Assembly: GCA_030426145.1 (NCBI GenBank)
Contig: JAUHZF010000005.1
Coordinates: 1 to 64,000 of the forward strand
Direction of reading: 5' to 3'
Source of the DNA: Polyangia bacterium
GTDB taxonomy: Bacteria; Myxococcota_A; Polyangia; Polyangiales; Polyangiaceae
Length of the DNA stretch: 64,000 bases
Made by a program: the position numbers and the translations under genes. How positions within the stretch are numbered: position 1 is the first letter of the stretch; each line of letters begins with the position of its first letter. Below, in pieces: positions 46,116 through 56,339 of this stretch. A model generated the notes under the pieces. That model saw only the letters and a program-made list of their open reading frames with translations. It was not told the origin of the DNA and ran no database searches.

Positions 46116-47816
46116 TCAGGGTTTCTCCTCGCTGACGGCACCGTCGACCCACGCGTCTCGGCGCCGACGATCTCGGCGCAAGATCTGAAAGTCCACGCGC
46201 CGGTTCTTCGCGCGGTCGGCTTCGGTGCGATTGGGCACGAGCGGTCGCCGCGGACCGAATCCCCGGGCCTCGAGTCGTCGCTCGTCCACGCCGTGGTCGA
46301 TGAGCCACCGCATCACGGCCAGGGCCCGCTGCTGGGAGAGCGCGATGTTCCCGCGCTCGGAGCCCACGTCGTCGGTGTGGCCCTCGATGGCGACGCGCAC
46401 GATCTCCGGATGGTCGGCGAGGACCTGAGCCACCTCAGTGAGAAGGGCTGAGCTCGACTCGGCCAAGGTAGCGCGCCCGGTGGCGAACTCCACCTTCTGG
46501 AGAATGACGATCTGCTCTCCCACCACGCGCACCGTCTTGGGGCACCCCGTGGTCTTGGGATCGTCGGTCGCGGGCCCTCGCTCCTCGGGGCACGCGTCGG
46601 CGGGGTCGAGGATGCCGTCGCCGTCGCGGTCGCCGGGGCAGCCGTTGCGTTTGGGGTCTTCGCTGGGAATGCCGGCCGTGTCGGGGCAGGCGTCACGCGC
46701 GTCGATGACACCATCCCCGTCTCCGTCGGGCGGGCAACCGGGACGCGAGCCTGTCGCGGGACCGATCACACTGGGGCAGGCATCGCTCGCGTCAGGCACG
46801 CCGTCGCCGTCCAGATCGGGCGGGGGCGGTGCGGTCGGGGCCGGGGCCGCCGGTCGCGGTGGCGACATCCCGTCATCGTCGTCGTCGCCTTCGGCCGTGG
46901 GTCGTCGAGCGTGATGGGTCACGCCGCCTTCGACGGGGTCCGCGCCGGGCACGTAGCCGACGAAGAAGCCGAGCCGCCAGTCTGGGGTGCCGGGGGCGGT
47001 GGTGAGCCCCGGGCCTCCACTGAGCTGAACGCGCACGGGGCCGATGTCGTAGCGAACGCCGAGATGGGCCTCGAGGTGGGTCGTGCTGCGCCGGAAAGCA
47101 TCGACGTCGGCACCGAGGCTCGTGGCCCCGAGCAGCTCCGCCGTGAGGAGGAGGTCGCCGAACTTCGGTCCGCCGCCCGCGCCGAAAAAGAGCTCGTCGC
47201 CTACGAGGTTGTCGGGACTCGGGTCGAAGCGGCGTCCCACGCGCGCGCTGTAGACGAAGGCCTCGTCGCTGAGGCCGACGATGAGCGATGGTGCGTAGCG
47301 GACGTAGCCCGAAGAGGCGAAAGCCTCATCGTCGCCGCTCGGAAACCACGCCGTCATGGCCAAGGCCGCCGCCGGCCAGTAGCCGTGGCGACGAAGGACC
47401 TCGACGCGGGCCCCCGCGCGGATGTCGCCCATCGCCGCGCCCGAGGGGGATGGGCTCGGCTGGGTGCCGATCAGAGGGTTCGCCCCGCCTTGATTGAGGA
47501 CACCAGGAACATCGACTTCGAGCGCAAGGCGATTGAAGAGGTGGAGCGAGATGAGCCCGTGCAGGTAGAGCTGATGGCTCACCACGTCGCCGACCTCTTC
47601 GCCGTCGCGAACGACGACCAAAGGAGAACGACTGAGGGTGATGAGCGCTCCGACCGACGGCCGCAGCTCACCTCGAACGTGAGGTTCGGGCACCCCGAGC
47701 AAGGGGTCGCCAGCCGGGCTGGGGTCGAAGCGGTCGAGCGGTGTCGCCGTTTGCGCCTCCGCCGTGGGGGCCAACCCGGTCAGTCCGGCCGCGAGGGCCC
47801 ATGCCAAGCGCTTCAT
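46116..47816 (-). CDS. OmpA-family protein with TSP3 repeats, paralogue
   Basis: 566 aa. Signal peptide (ends TAEAQ), RFDPSPAGDPLLG, barrel-like region (to about 300), TSP3 repeats (DLDGDGVPDASDACPS and two more, 325-440) and a C-terminal OmpA domain (FATGRATLAE, IEGHTDDVGSE, AKNRRVDF). The paralogue is 37616-39433. It overlaps the surface-protein gene upstream by 4 bases. Likely a cell-wall-linked component of the envelope operon. Confidence 0.92.
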   Translation of the reverse strand: MKRLAWALAAGLTGLAPTAEAQTATPLDRFDPSPAGDPLLGVPEPHVRGELRPSVGALITLSRSPLVVVRDGEEVGDVVSHQLYLHGLISLHLFNRLALEVDVPGVLNQGGANPLIGTQPSPSPSGAAMGDIRAGARVEVLRRHGYWPAAALAMTAWFPSGDDEAFASSGYVRYAPSLIVGLSDEAFVYSARVGRRFDPSPDNLVGDELFFGAGGGPKFGDLLLTAELLGATSLGADVDAFRRSTTHLEAHLGVRYDIGPVRVQLSGGPGLTTAPGTPDWRLGFFVGYVPGADPVEGGVTHHARRPTAEGDDDDDGMSPPRPAAPAPTAPPPPDLDGDGVPDASDACPSVIGPATGSRPGCPPDGDGDGVIDARDACPDTAGIPSEDPKRNGCPGDRDGDGILDPADACPEERGPATDDPKTTGCPKTVRVVGEQIVILQKVEFATGRATLAESSSALLTEVAQVLADHPEIVRVAIEGHTDDVGSERGNIALSQQRALAVMRWLIDHGVDERRLEARGFGPRRPLVPNRTEADRAKNRRVDFQILRRDRRRRDAWVDGAVSEEKP

Positions 47817-49648
47817 CGACGCCTCCGGCTCGCGAGGCCGAGCGCCACGAGAGCCCACGCCGCCAGTCCAGCCGGCGCGTCATCGCCCCCCGTACTGCAG
47901 CGGAAGCCACTCCCCTCGTAGCTCTCCCGCACCGGGGCAAGCCCCGCGCCCCCCGTCGATCCGGATCCACCGGCGCTGCTCCCGCCGGTCGAAGTGCTGC
48001 TGCCACCTGCGACGCCGCCCGCGCCTCCCATGGCGCCTCCGCCGCCGGCCGCGCCCGACCCGCCAGTGCCTCCCGTCCCCCCGGCGCCTCCGCCTCCGCC
48101 TCCGCCGGGCACGACCACCACGGAGGTGACCTGCGCGCCCGGCGTGTTGGGGTCGCCGTCGGTGGGGGTGGTGGAGGCCGGGGCCCCATTGAGGCCAGCG
48201 GCGTCGATGGTCGCTTGGTTGTCGAGCGTGCCTTCGCTGTCGACCACCACCGTGAAGGCGACGGTGGTGTTGGCGCCCACCGCGAGGCTGCCCCCCGTGA
48301 CGCCGTTGGCGCCGACGCCGAGTCGGGCCGTGACCACGCCGCCCACCACTTCGCCGGTGTCGGCGTCGGCGACGTCGGTGACCGGGGTCGCATCGATGGT
48401 CATGGTCCCCGGCTGGTAGGTGACGCCGGAGGGCAGGGGATCGGTCAGGACGACGCCGATCGCGGGGTCGTTGCCCTGGTTCTCGACCACGATCGTGTAG
48501 CGAAGGGCATCACCCACGCGCAGCGGCGCACCATCGAGATCGAGGCTCGTCTTGGTGCTCGTGGTGAAGTCGGGGGCGAAGGTCTCGATCGACGTGACGA
48601 TGGGGCCGAGCCAGAAGACGTCGCCGTTGCTGCTCGCTTCGACGTCGAGCATCGTCTGACCCGGCACGAGGCGTGAGGTGATGTCCACGACGTCGACATC
48701 GAGCCCGCTCATGCTGTCGACGCCGCCCGTGAGCTCGGGGAGGTCTCCCGTCGCATGAGCACCGACGCCCATCACGCTACGCGTGCCGTTGAAGAAGTTG
48801 TTGAACGGGTTGAGCGCATCCGAGAGTCGATCCATCCCCGTCAGCGGGGCCGAGCCGAGTCGAAGCTCGTCGCCGCCGATGGCCGCGTCGCCCTCGTAGG
48901 TCACGATGCCGATCTTGGCGTCGAAGGCAGGGGGGACTTGGAAGCCGCTGAGGGTGAAGGCTTGTGGCATCCCGGCCGCCACGCGATCGAAGCTGTCGAA
49001 GAGGGTGAGGTTTCGGGGGGCAGCTCCGGGGGCGGTGTAGAACACAATGAGCGACCAGCCGCTGAATGAGACGCTGTCGTCGATGTCGAACAGCACGGCC
49101 CCGTCGACTTCGGCCACGCGATAGGCGCCAGGGCCTTGCGCGGCGACGAGCGCCGTCACGTCGGCGGTGGCCTGGTAGAAGTCACCGTTGGCGCTCGTCG
49201 AGACCCACTGGTCGTCGGCCGCGATCATCTGATCGAACACCCCTGGTCGCGCCAACCGCACGCTCAGGTCGGGCGTGGTGGCTTCGGCCGCCCAGTACAG
49301 GCGCGCGTAGGTCACGACCGCACCCGGGGGAAGCTCGAGCATCGCGGTGCTGCGCGCCTGGGCGGGGGTGATGGTTCCGTTCGCCGTCGCTTGACCCATG
49401 GCCGGTGTGTCGGCTTGCCAGTAGACGTCGGGGGAGCCGTCGGAGAGGTTGTTTCCGCACGGGCCCACGCTGCCGACGACGGGGCCGGGCACGCCCATGC
49501 GGCAGTCTTGGGCCAGGGTCTGGCCGATGAGCACGACGTCGCCCTTCTGATCGGCCTGCTGGCGCAAAGACGGTGCGGCCCCCCCGGGCGTAGCGATGAG
49601 GCCAACCACGAGGCCCATCACAGGGGGGGGAATTCGGAAGCGAAGCAT
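47813..49648 (-). CDS. Surface protein with DUF11 repeat and MYXO-CTERM-like end
   Basis: 611 aa. A signal peptide (GLVVGLIATPGGAA) is followed by a DUF3344-like beta region (to about 370: AVVTYARLYWAAEA, SGWSLIVFYTAP), one DUF11 repeat (about 375-515: GDALRYTIVVENQGNDP), a Gly/Ser-rich stretch and a C-terminus with Cys, hydrophobic helix and Arg cluster (RCSTGGDDAP, ALGLASRRRR), the MYXO-CTERM sorting layout. Probably displayed on the cell surface. It is the first gene of the operon and its sigma-54-like promoter (49696-49710) and operator are in the divergent region shared with EBP2. Confidence 0.88.
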   Translation of the reverse strand: MLRFRIPPPVMGLVVGLIATPGGAAPSLRQQADQKGDVVLIGQTLAQDCRMGVPGPVVGSVGPCGNNLSDGSPDVYWQADTPAMGQATANGTITPAQARSTAMLELPPGAVVTYARLYWAAEATTPDLSVRLARPGVFDQMIAADDQWVSTSANGDFYQATADVTALVAAQGPGAYRVAEVDGAVLFDIDDSVSFSGWSLIVFYTAPGAAPRNLTLFDSFDRVAAGMPQAFTLSGFQVPPAFDAKIGIVTYEGDAAIGGDELRLGSAPLTGMDRLSDALNPFNNFFNGTRSVMGVGAHATGDLPELTGGVDSMSGLDVDVVDITSRLVPGQTMLDVEASSNGDVFWLGPIVTSIETFAPDFTTSTKTSLDLDGAPLRVGDALRYTIVVENQGNDPAIGVVLTDPLPSGVTYQPGTMTIDATPVTDVADADTGEVVGGVVTARLGVGANGVTGGSLAVGANTTVAFTVVVDSEGTLDNQATIDAAGLNGAPASTTPTDGDPNTPGAQVTSVVVVPGGGGGGGAGGTGGTGGSGAAGGGGAMGGAGGVAGGSSTSTGGSSAGGSGSTGGAGLAPVRESYEGSGFRCSTGGDDAPAGLAAWALVALGLASRRRR

Positions 49649-49695
49649 GATGGACCACGCGGACCCAGACGGGCCGCACCTGCTCGGGGACAACA

Positions 49696-49710
49696 GCAAG
49701 GGGTGTTCCA
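49696..49710 (-). promoter_or_regulatory. Candidate sigma-54 promoter of the envelope-kinase operon
   Basis: Minus strand TGGAACACCCCTTGC, next base T, matches TGGCACG-N4-TTGC at nine of eleven positions with exact GG-N10-GC spacing. A start near 49684 gives a 36-base leader before the ATG at 49648. The inverted repeat at 49752-49769 is centred 52 bp from the -24 GG. Confidence 0.65.
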
Positions 49711-49751
49711 TCACAGGTATCAGGGGCTTGGGTCGGCTTGAAGCTACGGAT

Positions 49752-49769
49752 TGTCGCCTCGATGCGACA
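49752..49769. promoter_or_regulatory. Candidate EBP2 operator TGTCG-N8-CGACA
   Basis: TGTCGCCTCGATGCGACA (18 bases, centre 49760.5) is 52 bp upstream of the -24 GG of the leftward promoter and 43 bp upstream of the EBP2 GTG start. The same pattern TGTCG-N8-CGACA occurs at 51586-51603 with the same 52-bp spacing. It could activate the leftward operon and autoregulate EBP2. Confidence 0.65.
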
Positions 49770-49811
49770 GCATGTAGGGCGCGACCCGCATCGGGGTATA
49801 GTGCTGGGGTA

Positions 49812-51131
<1,320 letters not shown>

Positions 51132-51172
51132 AGCACTGGCCCGGTCCCTGCTTCTGTCGGAAGCGGGCGGTC

Positions 51173-51556
51173 GTGGGCAGCCATCGCAAGCGCATTCTCC
51201 TCGTCGACGAAGGGACACCGGTCCTGCTTCGTTACCTCCAGTGGCTATCGCCTCTGGCCGAGCTGCACCTCGCCGCCGACGGTGATGATGCCCTGTGGCG
51301 ATCGAGGGCTACACCCATCGATGTGATCTTGTGGTGTTTCGGGCCAGATCACGCCCTACGCGCCGAGGAGGTCATCCGCTGGCTCGAGCGCTGGCCTCAC
51401 CTCCCGCCCGTGGTTCTGGTCGTGCCATCGAGGCCCACCTTTGCCCCCGTTCGGCCGTTCGTGGTGGGCATGCCCGCACCGCCGGGGCCTCTCTGGGCCG
51501 CGATCAAGCGGACCGCGGATGCGTCTGACGACACCACCGGTCGCGATTGGCCGTAG
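51173..51556 (+). CDS. Degenerate receiver-like protein
   Basis: 127 aa from a GTG at 51173. The receiver fold is visible (ILLVDEGTP, PIDVILWCF), with an acidic pair (D12, E13) but Cys55 where the phosphoacceptor Asp should be, and Met in place of the conserved Lys. It therefore cannot be phosphorylated normally and may act as a protein-interaction module. It follows EBP2 by 41 bases, possibly in one transcript. Confidence 0.75.
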   Translation: MGSHRKRILLVDEGTPVLLRYLQWLSPLAELHLAADGDDALWRSRATPIDVILWCFGPDHALRAEEVIRWLERWPHLPPVVLVVPSRPTFAPVRPFVVGMPAPPGPLWAAIKRTADASDDTTGRDWP

Positions 51557-51585
51557 TCCGCAGCCTGTCGACAACGACCCACAAA

Positions 51586-51603
51586 TGTCGTCTGCAGACG
51601 ACA
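51586..51603. promoter_or_regulatory. Perfect palindrome TGTCGTCTGCAGACGACA, candidate EBP2 operator
   Basis: An 18-base perfect palindrome (centre 51594.5) of the form TGTCG-N8-CGACA, 52 bp from the -24 GG at 51646-51647. A related TGTCGACA occurs at 51566-51573. Same spacing as the site at 49752-49769. Confidence 0.7.
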
Positions 51604-51644
51604 GCTCAACCCGCGAATGGGCGCAGCTTCGGCCCTTTGGCCGG

Positions 51645-51659
51645 TGGCACGAACCCTGC
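51645..51659 (+). promoter_or_regulatory. Candidate sigma-54 promoter of the lipoprotein/H-box operon
   Basis: TGGCACGAACCCTGC matches TGGCACG-N4-TTGC with a single mismatch and keeps GG-N10-GC. A start near 51671 gives a leader of about 38 bases to the ATG at 51709 (ribosome site GGAGG at 51696-51700). This is the best sigma-54 promoter match found in the window. Confidence 0.75.
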
Positions 51660-51708
51660 GATGGGGAAGCGCAGCTTACGAGGGATCCCCTCGTTGGAGG
51701 ACATACTC

Positions 51709-52365
51709 ATGACCCGTTTCATCACCCGTATCGCCCCCGTCTTCGTCGTCTCGGCTCTGCTCGTCGGCTGCGGCGGAGGGCCCCTCGCACACATGGTCGA
51801 TGGTTTCGACGCCAGTGGCTTGAGTGCCGACAAGAAGGCTGAGGTGCAGGCCACCGAGAAGACCGTGGCCGAGCGACGCCAGGCAGCCGATGCGGCCAAG
51901 GCCAAGGTGGCCGAGTCCGAGGGCACGCTCGAGAAGGCCAAGACCGAGGTGACCACGGCCGAGGGCAACCTGGCCGTCGCCGAGAAGGCCCTCGACCTCG
52001 AAGAAGCCAAGAAGGACGCCAACCAGTCCCACACCACCGACGCCGCGGAAGGCAAAGTCTCCACTGCGAAGGCCAACCTCGAGGTGGCCGAGAAGTCGCG
52101 TGACCTCGCCGAGGCTCGGCTTCACGCGAGCGAGGCGGCCTACGAAGAAGCGGAGAAGGCCTGGATCGCAGCCCTTGCGAAGAGCGAGCTCACCAAGCTC
52201 CGGGCCCAGGGCGGGAGCGGGCCGCAGTACCAGCAACGAGAAGCCGATTTCGAGCAGCAGCTCGCCGAAGCCGAGGGCGCGCTCGCGGAGGCCAAGCGCG
52301 ACCGCGCCAAGGCCGACGAAGACGTTCAGGAGGCCAAGCGCGATCTCGAGGCGGCCAAGGGATGA
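51709..52365 (+). CDS. Coiled-coil lipoprotein
   Basis: 218 aa. Signal peptide with lipobox LLVGC, then a Gly-rich spacer and a long Ala/Glu/Lys-rich coiled coil (about 35-218), containing heptads such as KAKVAESEGTLEKAKTEV and broken by a short Gly-rich spot (GGSGPQ). Murein-lipoprotein-like or a spacer linking membrane to wall; no enzymatic domain. The first gene behind the sigma-54 promoter at 51645, overlapping the H-box/receiver gene by 4 bases. Confidence 0.85.
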   Translation: MTRFITRIAPVFVVSALLVGCGGGPLAHMVDGFDASGLSADKKAEVQATEKTVAERRQAADAAKAKVAESEGTLEKAKTEVTTAEGNLAVAEKALDLEEAKKDANQSHTTDAAEGKVSTAKANLEVAEKSRDLAEARLHASEAAYEEAEKAWIAALAKSELTKLRAQGGSGPQYQQREADFEQQLAEAEGALAEAKRDRAKADEDVQEAKRDLEAAKG

Positions 52366-53030
52366 GCATCGACGAGTCGCAAACCCTCGCCTCCCTCGGC
52401 CGACTCACGCCGGAGGCGATGCACGACGTGAACAACGCTTTGGCCATCATTGCCACGTCGGCGGGTTATCTCACGCGACTCGAGCACGCCCAGCGCGACG
52501 GAGCCGCCTACGATGAGGCCCTCATCGACATTCTCGATGGCGTTCATCGAGCCGCCGAGGTTTGCCATCGGCTCCTCTCCGTCGCGCGCGGCACCGAGGC
52601 TCACGACGAGCCTACCTACGGATCCGTGCCGCCACCCTCGCCGCGACCGGCGTCACGACATCCGCGTCTCGCCCTTCGCCGCGTCTTGGTCGTCGATGAC
52701 GAGCCCTCCTTCCGACGAGGTGTCGCCCGGTTGCTCCGGCACGAGGGCGCCCACGTCGAGATGGCGGAGAGCGGACGCGAGGCGGTCGACCTGTTGTCGG
52801 GCCCGCACGCCTTCGACCTCGTGGTGCTCGACTCGGACCTCCCGGAAGGCGATGGCCCTTCGGCCCTGCGACGGCTTCACCAATCTGGGTGGCGCTCGGT
52901 TCCGGTGCTTGGCATGTCTGGCCACAAGAATGGTGAGGCACTCCTCGAGGCGGGCGCCGGGACCTTCCTCGCCAAGCCGTTCACGCGCGAAGCCCTGCTG
53001 CGGGCGTGCACGAGCCTGCTTCGAACGTGA
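52362..53030 (+). CDS. H-box/receiver hybrid lacking a histidine kinase ATPase domain
   Basis: 222 aa. Residues about 1-80 resemble a histidine-kinase dimerization domain with the phosphoacceptor box HDVNNALAII (H21). No HATPase domain follows; instead a Pro-rich linker leads to an intact receiver (about 105-220) with VDDEP (D112/D113), acceptor LDSDLPEGDG (D157), GMSG and the Lys in LAKPF (K205). It could accept and pass phosphate but cannot bind ATP itself. Translation is coupled to the coiled-coil lipoprotein (ATGA). Confidence 0.85.
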   Translation: MSIDESQTLASLGRLTPEAMHDVNNALAIIATSAGYLTRLEHAQRDGAAYDEALIDILDGVHRAAEVCHRLLSVARGTEAHDEPTYGSVPPPSPRPASRHPRLALRRVLVVDDEPSFRRGVARLLRHEGAHVEMAESGREAVDLLSGPHAFDLVVLDSDLPEGDGPSALRRLHQSGWRSVPVLGMSGHKNGEALLEAGAGTFLAKPFTREALLRACTSLLRT

Positions 53031-53042
53031 GCCCGTAGCGTC

Positions 53043-53975
53043 TCAGTGCTTGAGCGACAGATCTGCGAGCGCCATCTTGGCGTCGTTGACGTAGGGGCTC
53101 TTGGGGTAGCGGCGCACGAAGGTGCGGAGGGTGGTCTTGGCGTCGTTCCACGCCTGGATGTCGATGAGACATTCGGCGAGCAAGAACATGGCGTCGTCGA
53201 GCACCTCGGAGTCGGCGGAGGCCTCGCTCAGCTTCACGAGCATGGGGATGGCGTCGCGTTGGCGGTTGAGCCGTCGGTAGCCGCGCGCGAGGTTGAGCTG
53301 AGCCGACGGGGCGTGGGTGGCCGACGGGTTGAAGCGCAGCGCTTCTTCGAAGGCGATGACGGCCTCATGCCATCGTCCGGACCGCACGTGCTCGAGACCC
53401 TCGTGATAGGCCGAGCTCGACAGCTCGCTGCGGGCTTTGGTCACCGCATCCTGGAAGATGGCCATCTCGGCCCGCGTGAGCTTCTCCTGGCGGAGCTTGT
53501 CGAAGGCTTCGATGAGCTCTTTGTCGCTGCCCGAGCGCATCAGCTCGTAGAAGGCGGCGGCGGCCGACTCGGCCCGGTTGCGGGCCTCGGCCTCCTTCTG
53601 CATGGCCTCGACCTCGCCCGTGAGCCTGGCGACCTCCGCCTTGGCATTCCGGGTCTCGCCCGAGACCGATTCGACGCGAGCATCCCAGGCGAACTTCACC
53701 ATCCCGATCACAACCACCACGAAGAGGAGGTTGGCCGCAGCGCTGTTCCAGAAGGTTCGTCGCTCGAAGTTGCGCTGTCGCTTGCCGATGCTCTTGAGGT
53801 CGGCCGCGAGGGCGTTGGTGAGGTTGTTGGTCTTGATGACCAGACCCCGGGACTCGATGATCTCGCGCTTGATGTCGCGCAGCTCTTCGTCGAGCTCGTC
53901 CATGGCCGCCTGCACGCGCGCGCGCTCGGCTGCACGGTCGGGAGGCGGGTCTGGAATGCGTTGGGCCACGGGCAC
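53043..53975 (-). CDS. TPR protein with a transmembrane segment
   Basis: About 310 aa; I take the GTG at 53975 (a second GTG at 53969 is equally possible). An N-terminal coiled coil (about 15-70) leads to a transmembrane segment (NLLFVVVVIGMVKFA, about 80-100), a coiled coil (105-140) and tetratricopeptide repeats (SAYHEGLEHVRSGRWHEAV onward, about 200-305). The last repeats (YPKSPYVNDAKMAL) resemble periplasmic CpoB/YbgF-type TPRs. The role is unknown. It converges on the receiver gene with 12 bases between stops. Confidence 0.8.
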   Translation of the reverse strand: MPVAQRIPDPPPDRAAERARVQAAMDELDEELRDIKREIIESRGLVIKTNNLTNALAADLKSIGKRQRNFERRTFWNSAAANLLFVVVVIGMVKFAWDARVESVSGETRNAKAEVARLTGEVEAMQKEAEARNRAESAAAAFYELMRSGSDKELIEAFDKLRQEKLTRAEMAIFQDAVTKARSELSSSAYHEGLEHVRSGRWHEAVIAFEEALRFNPSATHAPSAQLNLARGYRRLNRQRDAIPMLVKLSEASADSEVLDDAMFLLAECLIDIQAWNDAKTTLRTFVRRYPKSPYVNDAKMALADLSLKH

Positions 53976-54012
53976 GATTGTACGCGTGCTAGCCGTCTCG
54001 CCCCACAAACTC

Positions 54013-54029
54013 AAATTCCGGGGGAATTT
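54013..54029. promoter_or_regulatory. Inverted repeat AAATTCC-GGG-GGAATTT
   Basis: A perfect 7-base inverted repeat around GGG, AT-rich for this DNA, in the divergent gap between the TPR gene (start 53975) and the Cys-rich lipoprotein (start 54089). Probably an operator for one or both genes; the regulator is unknown. Confidence 0.5.
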
Positions 54030-54088
54030 CGCGGCCCCGGGAACCGAGCGCAATGAAGCGGGCCCGCCAGGGGTTACAGTGGTCAGCC

Positions 54089-54658
54089 ATGACCCGCCTT
54101 CGCTTCTCCTTGGCCGTGATCTACCTGGCGCTCGGCGTCGCGGCCTGTGACCTCGACGGCCTCGGCAGCGGTAGCAGCGGCTCGGGCACGACCTCCGACT
54201 GCCTGTCCCAGTGCCGCGCATCAGCCAACGCGGGCTGTCTCGACAGTGGTTTCGACTGCAACGACGCCTGCACCCAACAGGGGCGCATCAACTGTGACGA
54301 CGAGGCCGAGGCCTTCTACACGTGCACCCTCAGTGGATGCAGTGATGTCGGCGACACCTGCAGCTCGGAGATGGCAGCGGTCACGGCGTGCCGAAATGGG
54401 GCCGCGCCCGATGCCTGCGTGGCCGACTGCGTCGATGCGCAGAACCGGGGCTGCGACGTGCTGGGTCCTCTCGGCACCTGCGAGGCCCTCTGCAGCAACG
54501 CGGTCGCGGCCGACTGTGGGTCCGAGACCGATGCCGTGCTCGCCTGCCTCGTGGAAGCGCTCGACGGCGGGGACGACTGCTTCGGGGGCGATCCTCCCGC
54601 CGCCTGCCAGAACGACTACGCCGCCTTGGAGGCAGCCTGCGAGACGCTCCAGAATTGA
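54089..54658 (+). CDS. Cys-rich lipoprotein
   Basis: 189 aa. Leader with lipobox GVAAC, then a short Gly/Ser spacer and about 22 Cys in repeated four-residue spacings (CLSQC, CNDAC, CVADC, CEALC), suggesting many small disulfide loops. The repeats fall into three similar blocks. No family recognised. Confidence 0.8.
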   Translation: MTRLRFSLAVIYLALGVAACDLDGLGSGSSGSGTTSDCLSQCRASANAGCLDSGFDCNDACTQQGRINCDDEAEAFYTCTLSGCSDVGDTCSSEMAAVTACRNGAAPDACVADCVDAQNRGCDVLGPLGTCEALCSNAVAADCGSETDAVLACLVEALDGGDDCFGGDPPAACQNDYAALEAACETLQN

Positions 54659-54705
54659 ACGCGTTCTCACCCGGGGCGCCATGTGCTACCCCGCGCTAGG
54701 CCACC

Positions 54706-55266
54706 ATGGACACGAGCGACATCAAGAAGAACCTCAAGATGATGATCGACGGCGTTCCCTACGTCGTCGCCGACTTCCAATTCGTGAAGCCCGGCAAGGG
54801 GCAGGCCTTCACCCGCGTCAAGCTCAAGAACCTCGAGACCGGACAGGTGCTCGAGAAGACCTTCAAGAGCGGCGAGAAGATCGAGAAGGCGGACATCGAG
54901 CAGCGGGCGATGCAGTACATCTACCCCGACGGCACCAACTTCGTGTTCATGGACCCCAACAGCGGCGAGCAGATGTTCGTCCCGGGCGACAAGATGGAAG
55001 AGGAGCAGAAGTGGCTCGCCGACGGCATGACCGTCGAGGTCACGCTGCTCGAGGGTCAGGCCATCGGCATCGAGCTCCCCGCTCACGTCGAGCTGGAGAT
55101 CACCCAGAGCGACCCCGGCGTGAAGGGCGACACCGCCAGCGGCGCGACCAAGCCTGCGACCATGTCCACCGGGGCGGTGGTCCAGGTGCCCCTCTTCATC
55201 GAAGAGGGCGAGTGGATCAAGATCGACACGCGCACCGGCAGCTACCTCGAGCGCGTGAAGAAGTAG
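54706..55266 (+). CDS. efp: Translation elongation factor P
   Basis: 186 aa, the usual EF-P length. Three beta domains; the tip loop KPGKGQAF (Lys near position 31) carries the Lys that some bacteria modify with beta-lysine. Later blocks QRAMQYIYPDG, GMTVEVTLLEG and the final ERVKK fit the family. EF-P rescues ribosomes stalled at poly-proline, which matters for the many Pro-rich proteins in this genome. No modification genes are nearby. A DUF5522 gene follows by 23 bases. Confidence 0.98.
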   Translation: MDTSDIKKNLKMMIDGVPYVVADFQFVKPGKGQAFTRVKLKNLETGQVLEKTFKSGEKIEKADIEQRAMQYIYPDGTNFVFMDPNSGEQMFVPGDKMEEEQKWLADGMTVEVTLLEGQAIGIELPAHVELEITQSDPGVKGDTASGATKPATMSTGAVVQVPLFIEEGEWIKIDTRTGSYLERVKK

Positions 55267-55289
55267 CCCGCGGGGGCTAGACTGTCCGG

Positions 55290-55568
55290 GTGGCAAAGTC
55301 GTCGCGGCTGGCCGAGGGGGTCGACTTCTACGTCGAGGACGGGAAGGTCGTCTTCACGTCCTACTACCTCCTCCGTCGCGGCTACTGCTGCAACAAGGGC
55401 TGTCGCCACTGCCCCTACAAGGACGAGATCACCGTCGGGCCCGGCACGATTCAGATCAAGGGCAGCGATGGCGTCGTCATCGGTGCGGCCGGTGGATCGG
55501 CCGCGTCCTTGTCCGATCTCACGTCCATGGGAGGTGCAGCGCGACGCCGACCTCCCGAGGACGAGTAG
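55290..55568 (+). CDS. DUF5522 family small Cys-rich protein
   Basis: 92 aa from a GTG at 55290. The centre holds the DUF5522 motif RGYCCNKGCRHCPY, a likely metal site. Cytoplasmic, no signal. Twenty-three bases after efp, probably in one transcript; function unknown. Confidence 0.85.
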   Translation: MAKSSRLAEGVDFYVEDGKVVFTSYYLLRRGYCCNKGCRHCPYKDEITVGPGTIQIKGSDGVVIGAAGGSAASLSDLTSMGGAARRRPPEDE

Positions 55569-55571
55569 CCC

Positions 55572-56339
55572 TCAGCTACCGCTGAAGGTGGCTTTGGTCT
55601 TGTCGACGAAAGCCTTCATGCCGGCCCGCTGATCATCGCTTCCGAAGAGCGACGCGAAGGCCTGCATCTCGATCTCGTTGGCGGTCGAGAGGCTCGCGTC
55701 CTCGCCGCGCAGAATCACGCGCTTCGCCGCGGCCACGGCCAGGGGGCCGTTGTTGGCGATGGTGGCGGCGAGCTTCCCCACCTCATCCATCAGCGTTTCC
55801 GGGGCCACGACCCGGTTCGCGATGCCCATGGATACGGCTTCGTCGGCCTTCACCATGCGACCGGTGAACACCAGCTCGCGGGCGATGCCGACGCCGACCC
55901 GACGCGCGAGGCGCTGGGTGCCGCCGAACCCGGGGATCACCGCGAGGGTGACCTCGGGGAGCCCGACCTTGGCCTTCTCCGACGCGATGATGAAGTCGCA
56001 CGCGAGGGCCAGCTCGAGGCCGCCCCCGAGGGCGAAGCCATTGACCGCCGCGATGATGGGGAAGTGCGCCGACTCCATCGTGTTGCCCAGCCGGTGTCCG
56101 GCTTCGGCGAAACGCTTGGCGTCGGTGGGGGACATCTCCGCCATGGCCGCGATGTCGGCGCCGGCGACGAAGGCTTTGCCCTCACCGGTGAGGATGGCGC
56201 ATCGAACCTCGTGCCCCAGTCCCTCGAAGGCAGCCTGAAGCTCGGCCACCACGCCCGGATCGAGCGCGTTGAGCTTCTCCGGGCGGCGGATGGTGACGGT
56301 AGCGACCGCACCCTCGATCTCGGTGGTGACGCTGCTCAT
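55572..56339 (-). CDS. Enoyl-CoA hydratase/isomerase family protein
   Basis: 255 aa, crotonase fold. Oxyanion and catalytic residues are present: AGADIAAMAE, AVNGFALGGGLELALACD (Glu of the first catalytic site region) and LPEVTLAVIPGFGGTQRL (second Glu). It likely hydrates short-chain enoyl-CoA. It overlaps the dehydrogenase gene by 4 bases, so the two consecutive beta-oxidation steps are encoded together. Confidence 0.95.
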   Translation of the reverse strand: MSSVTTEIEGAVATVTIRRPEKLNALDPGVVAELQAAFEGLGHEVRCAILTGEGKAFVAGADIAAMAEMSPTDAKRFAEAGHRLGNTMESAHFPIIAAVNGFALGGGLELALACDFIIASEKAKVGLPEVTLAVIPGFGGTQRLARRVGVGIARELVFTGRMVKADEAVSMGIANRVVAPETLMDEVGKLAATIANNGPLAVAAAKRVILRGEDASLSTANEIEMQAFASLFGSDDQRAGMKAFVDKTKATFSGS

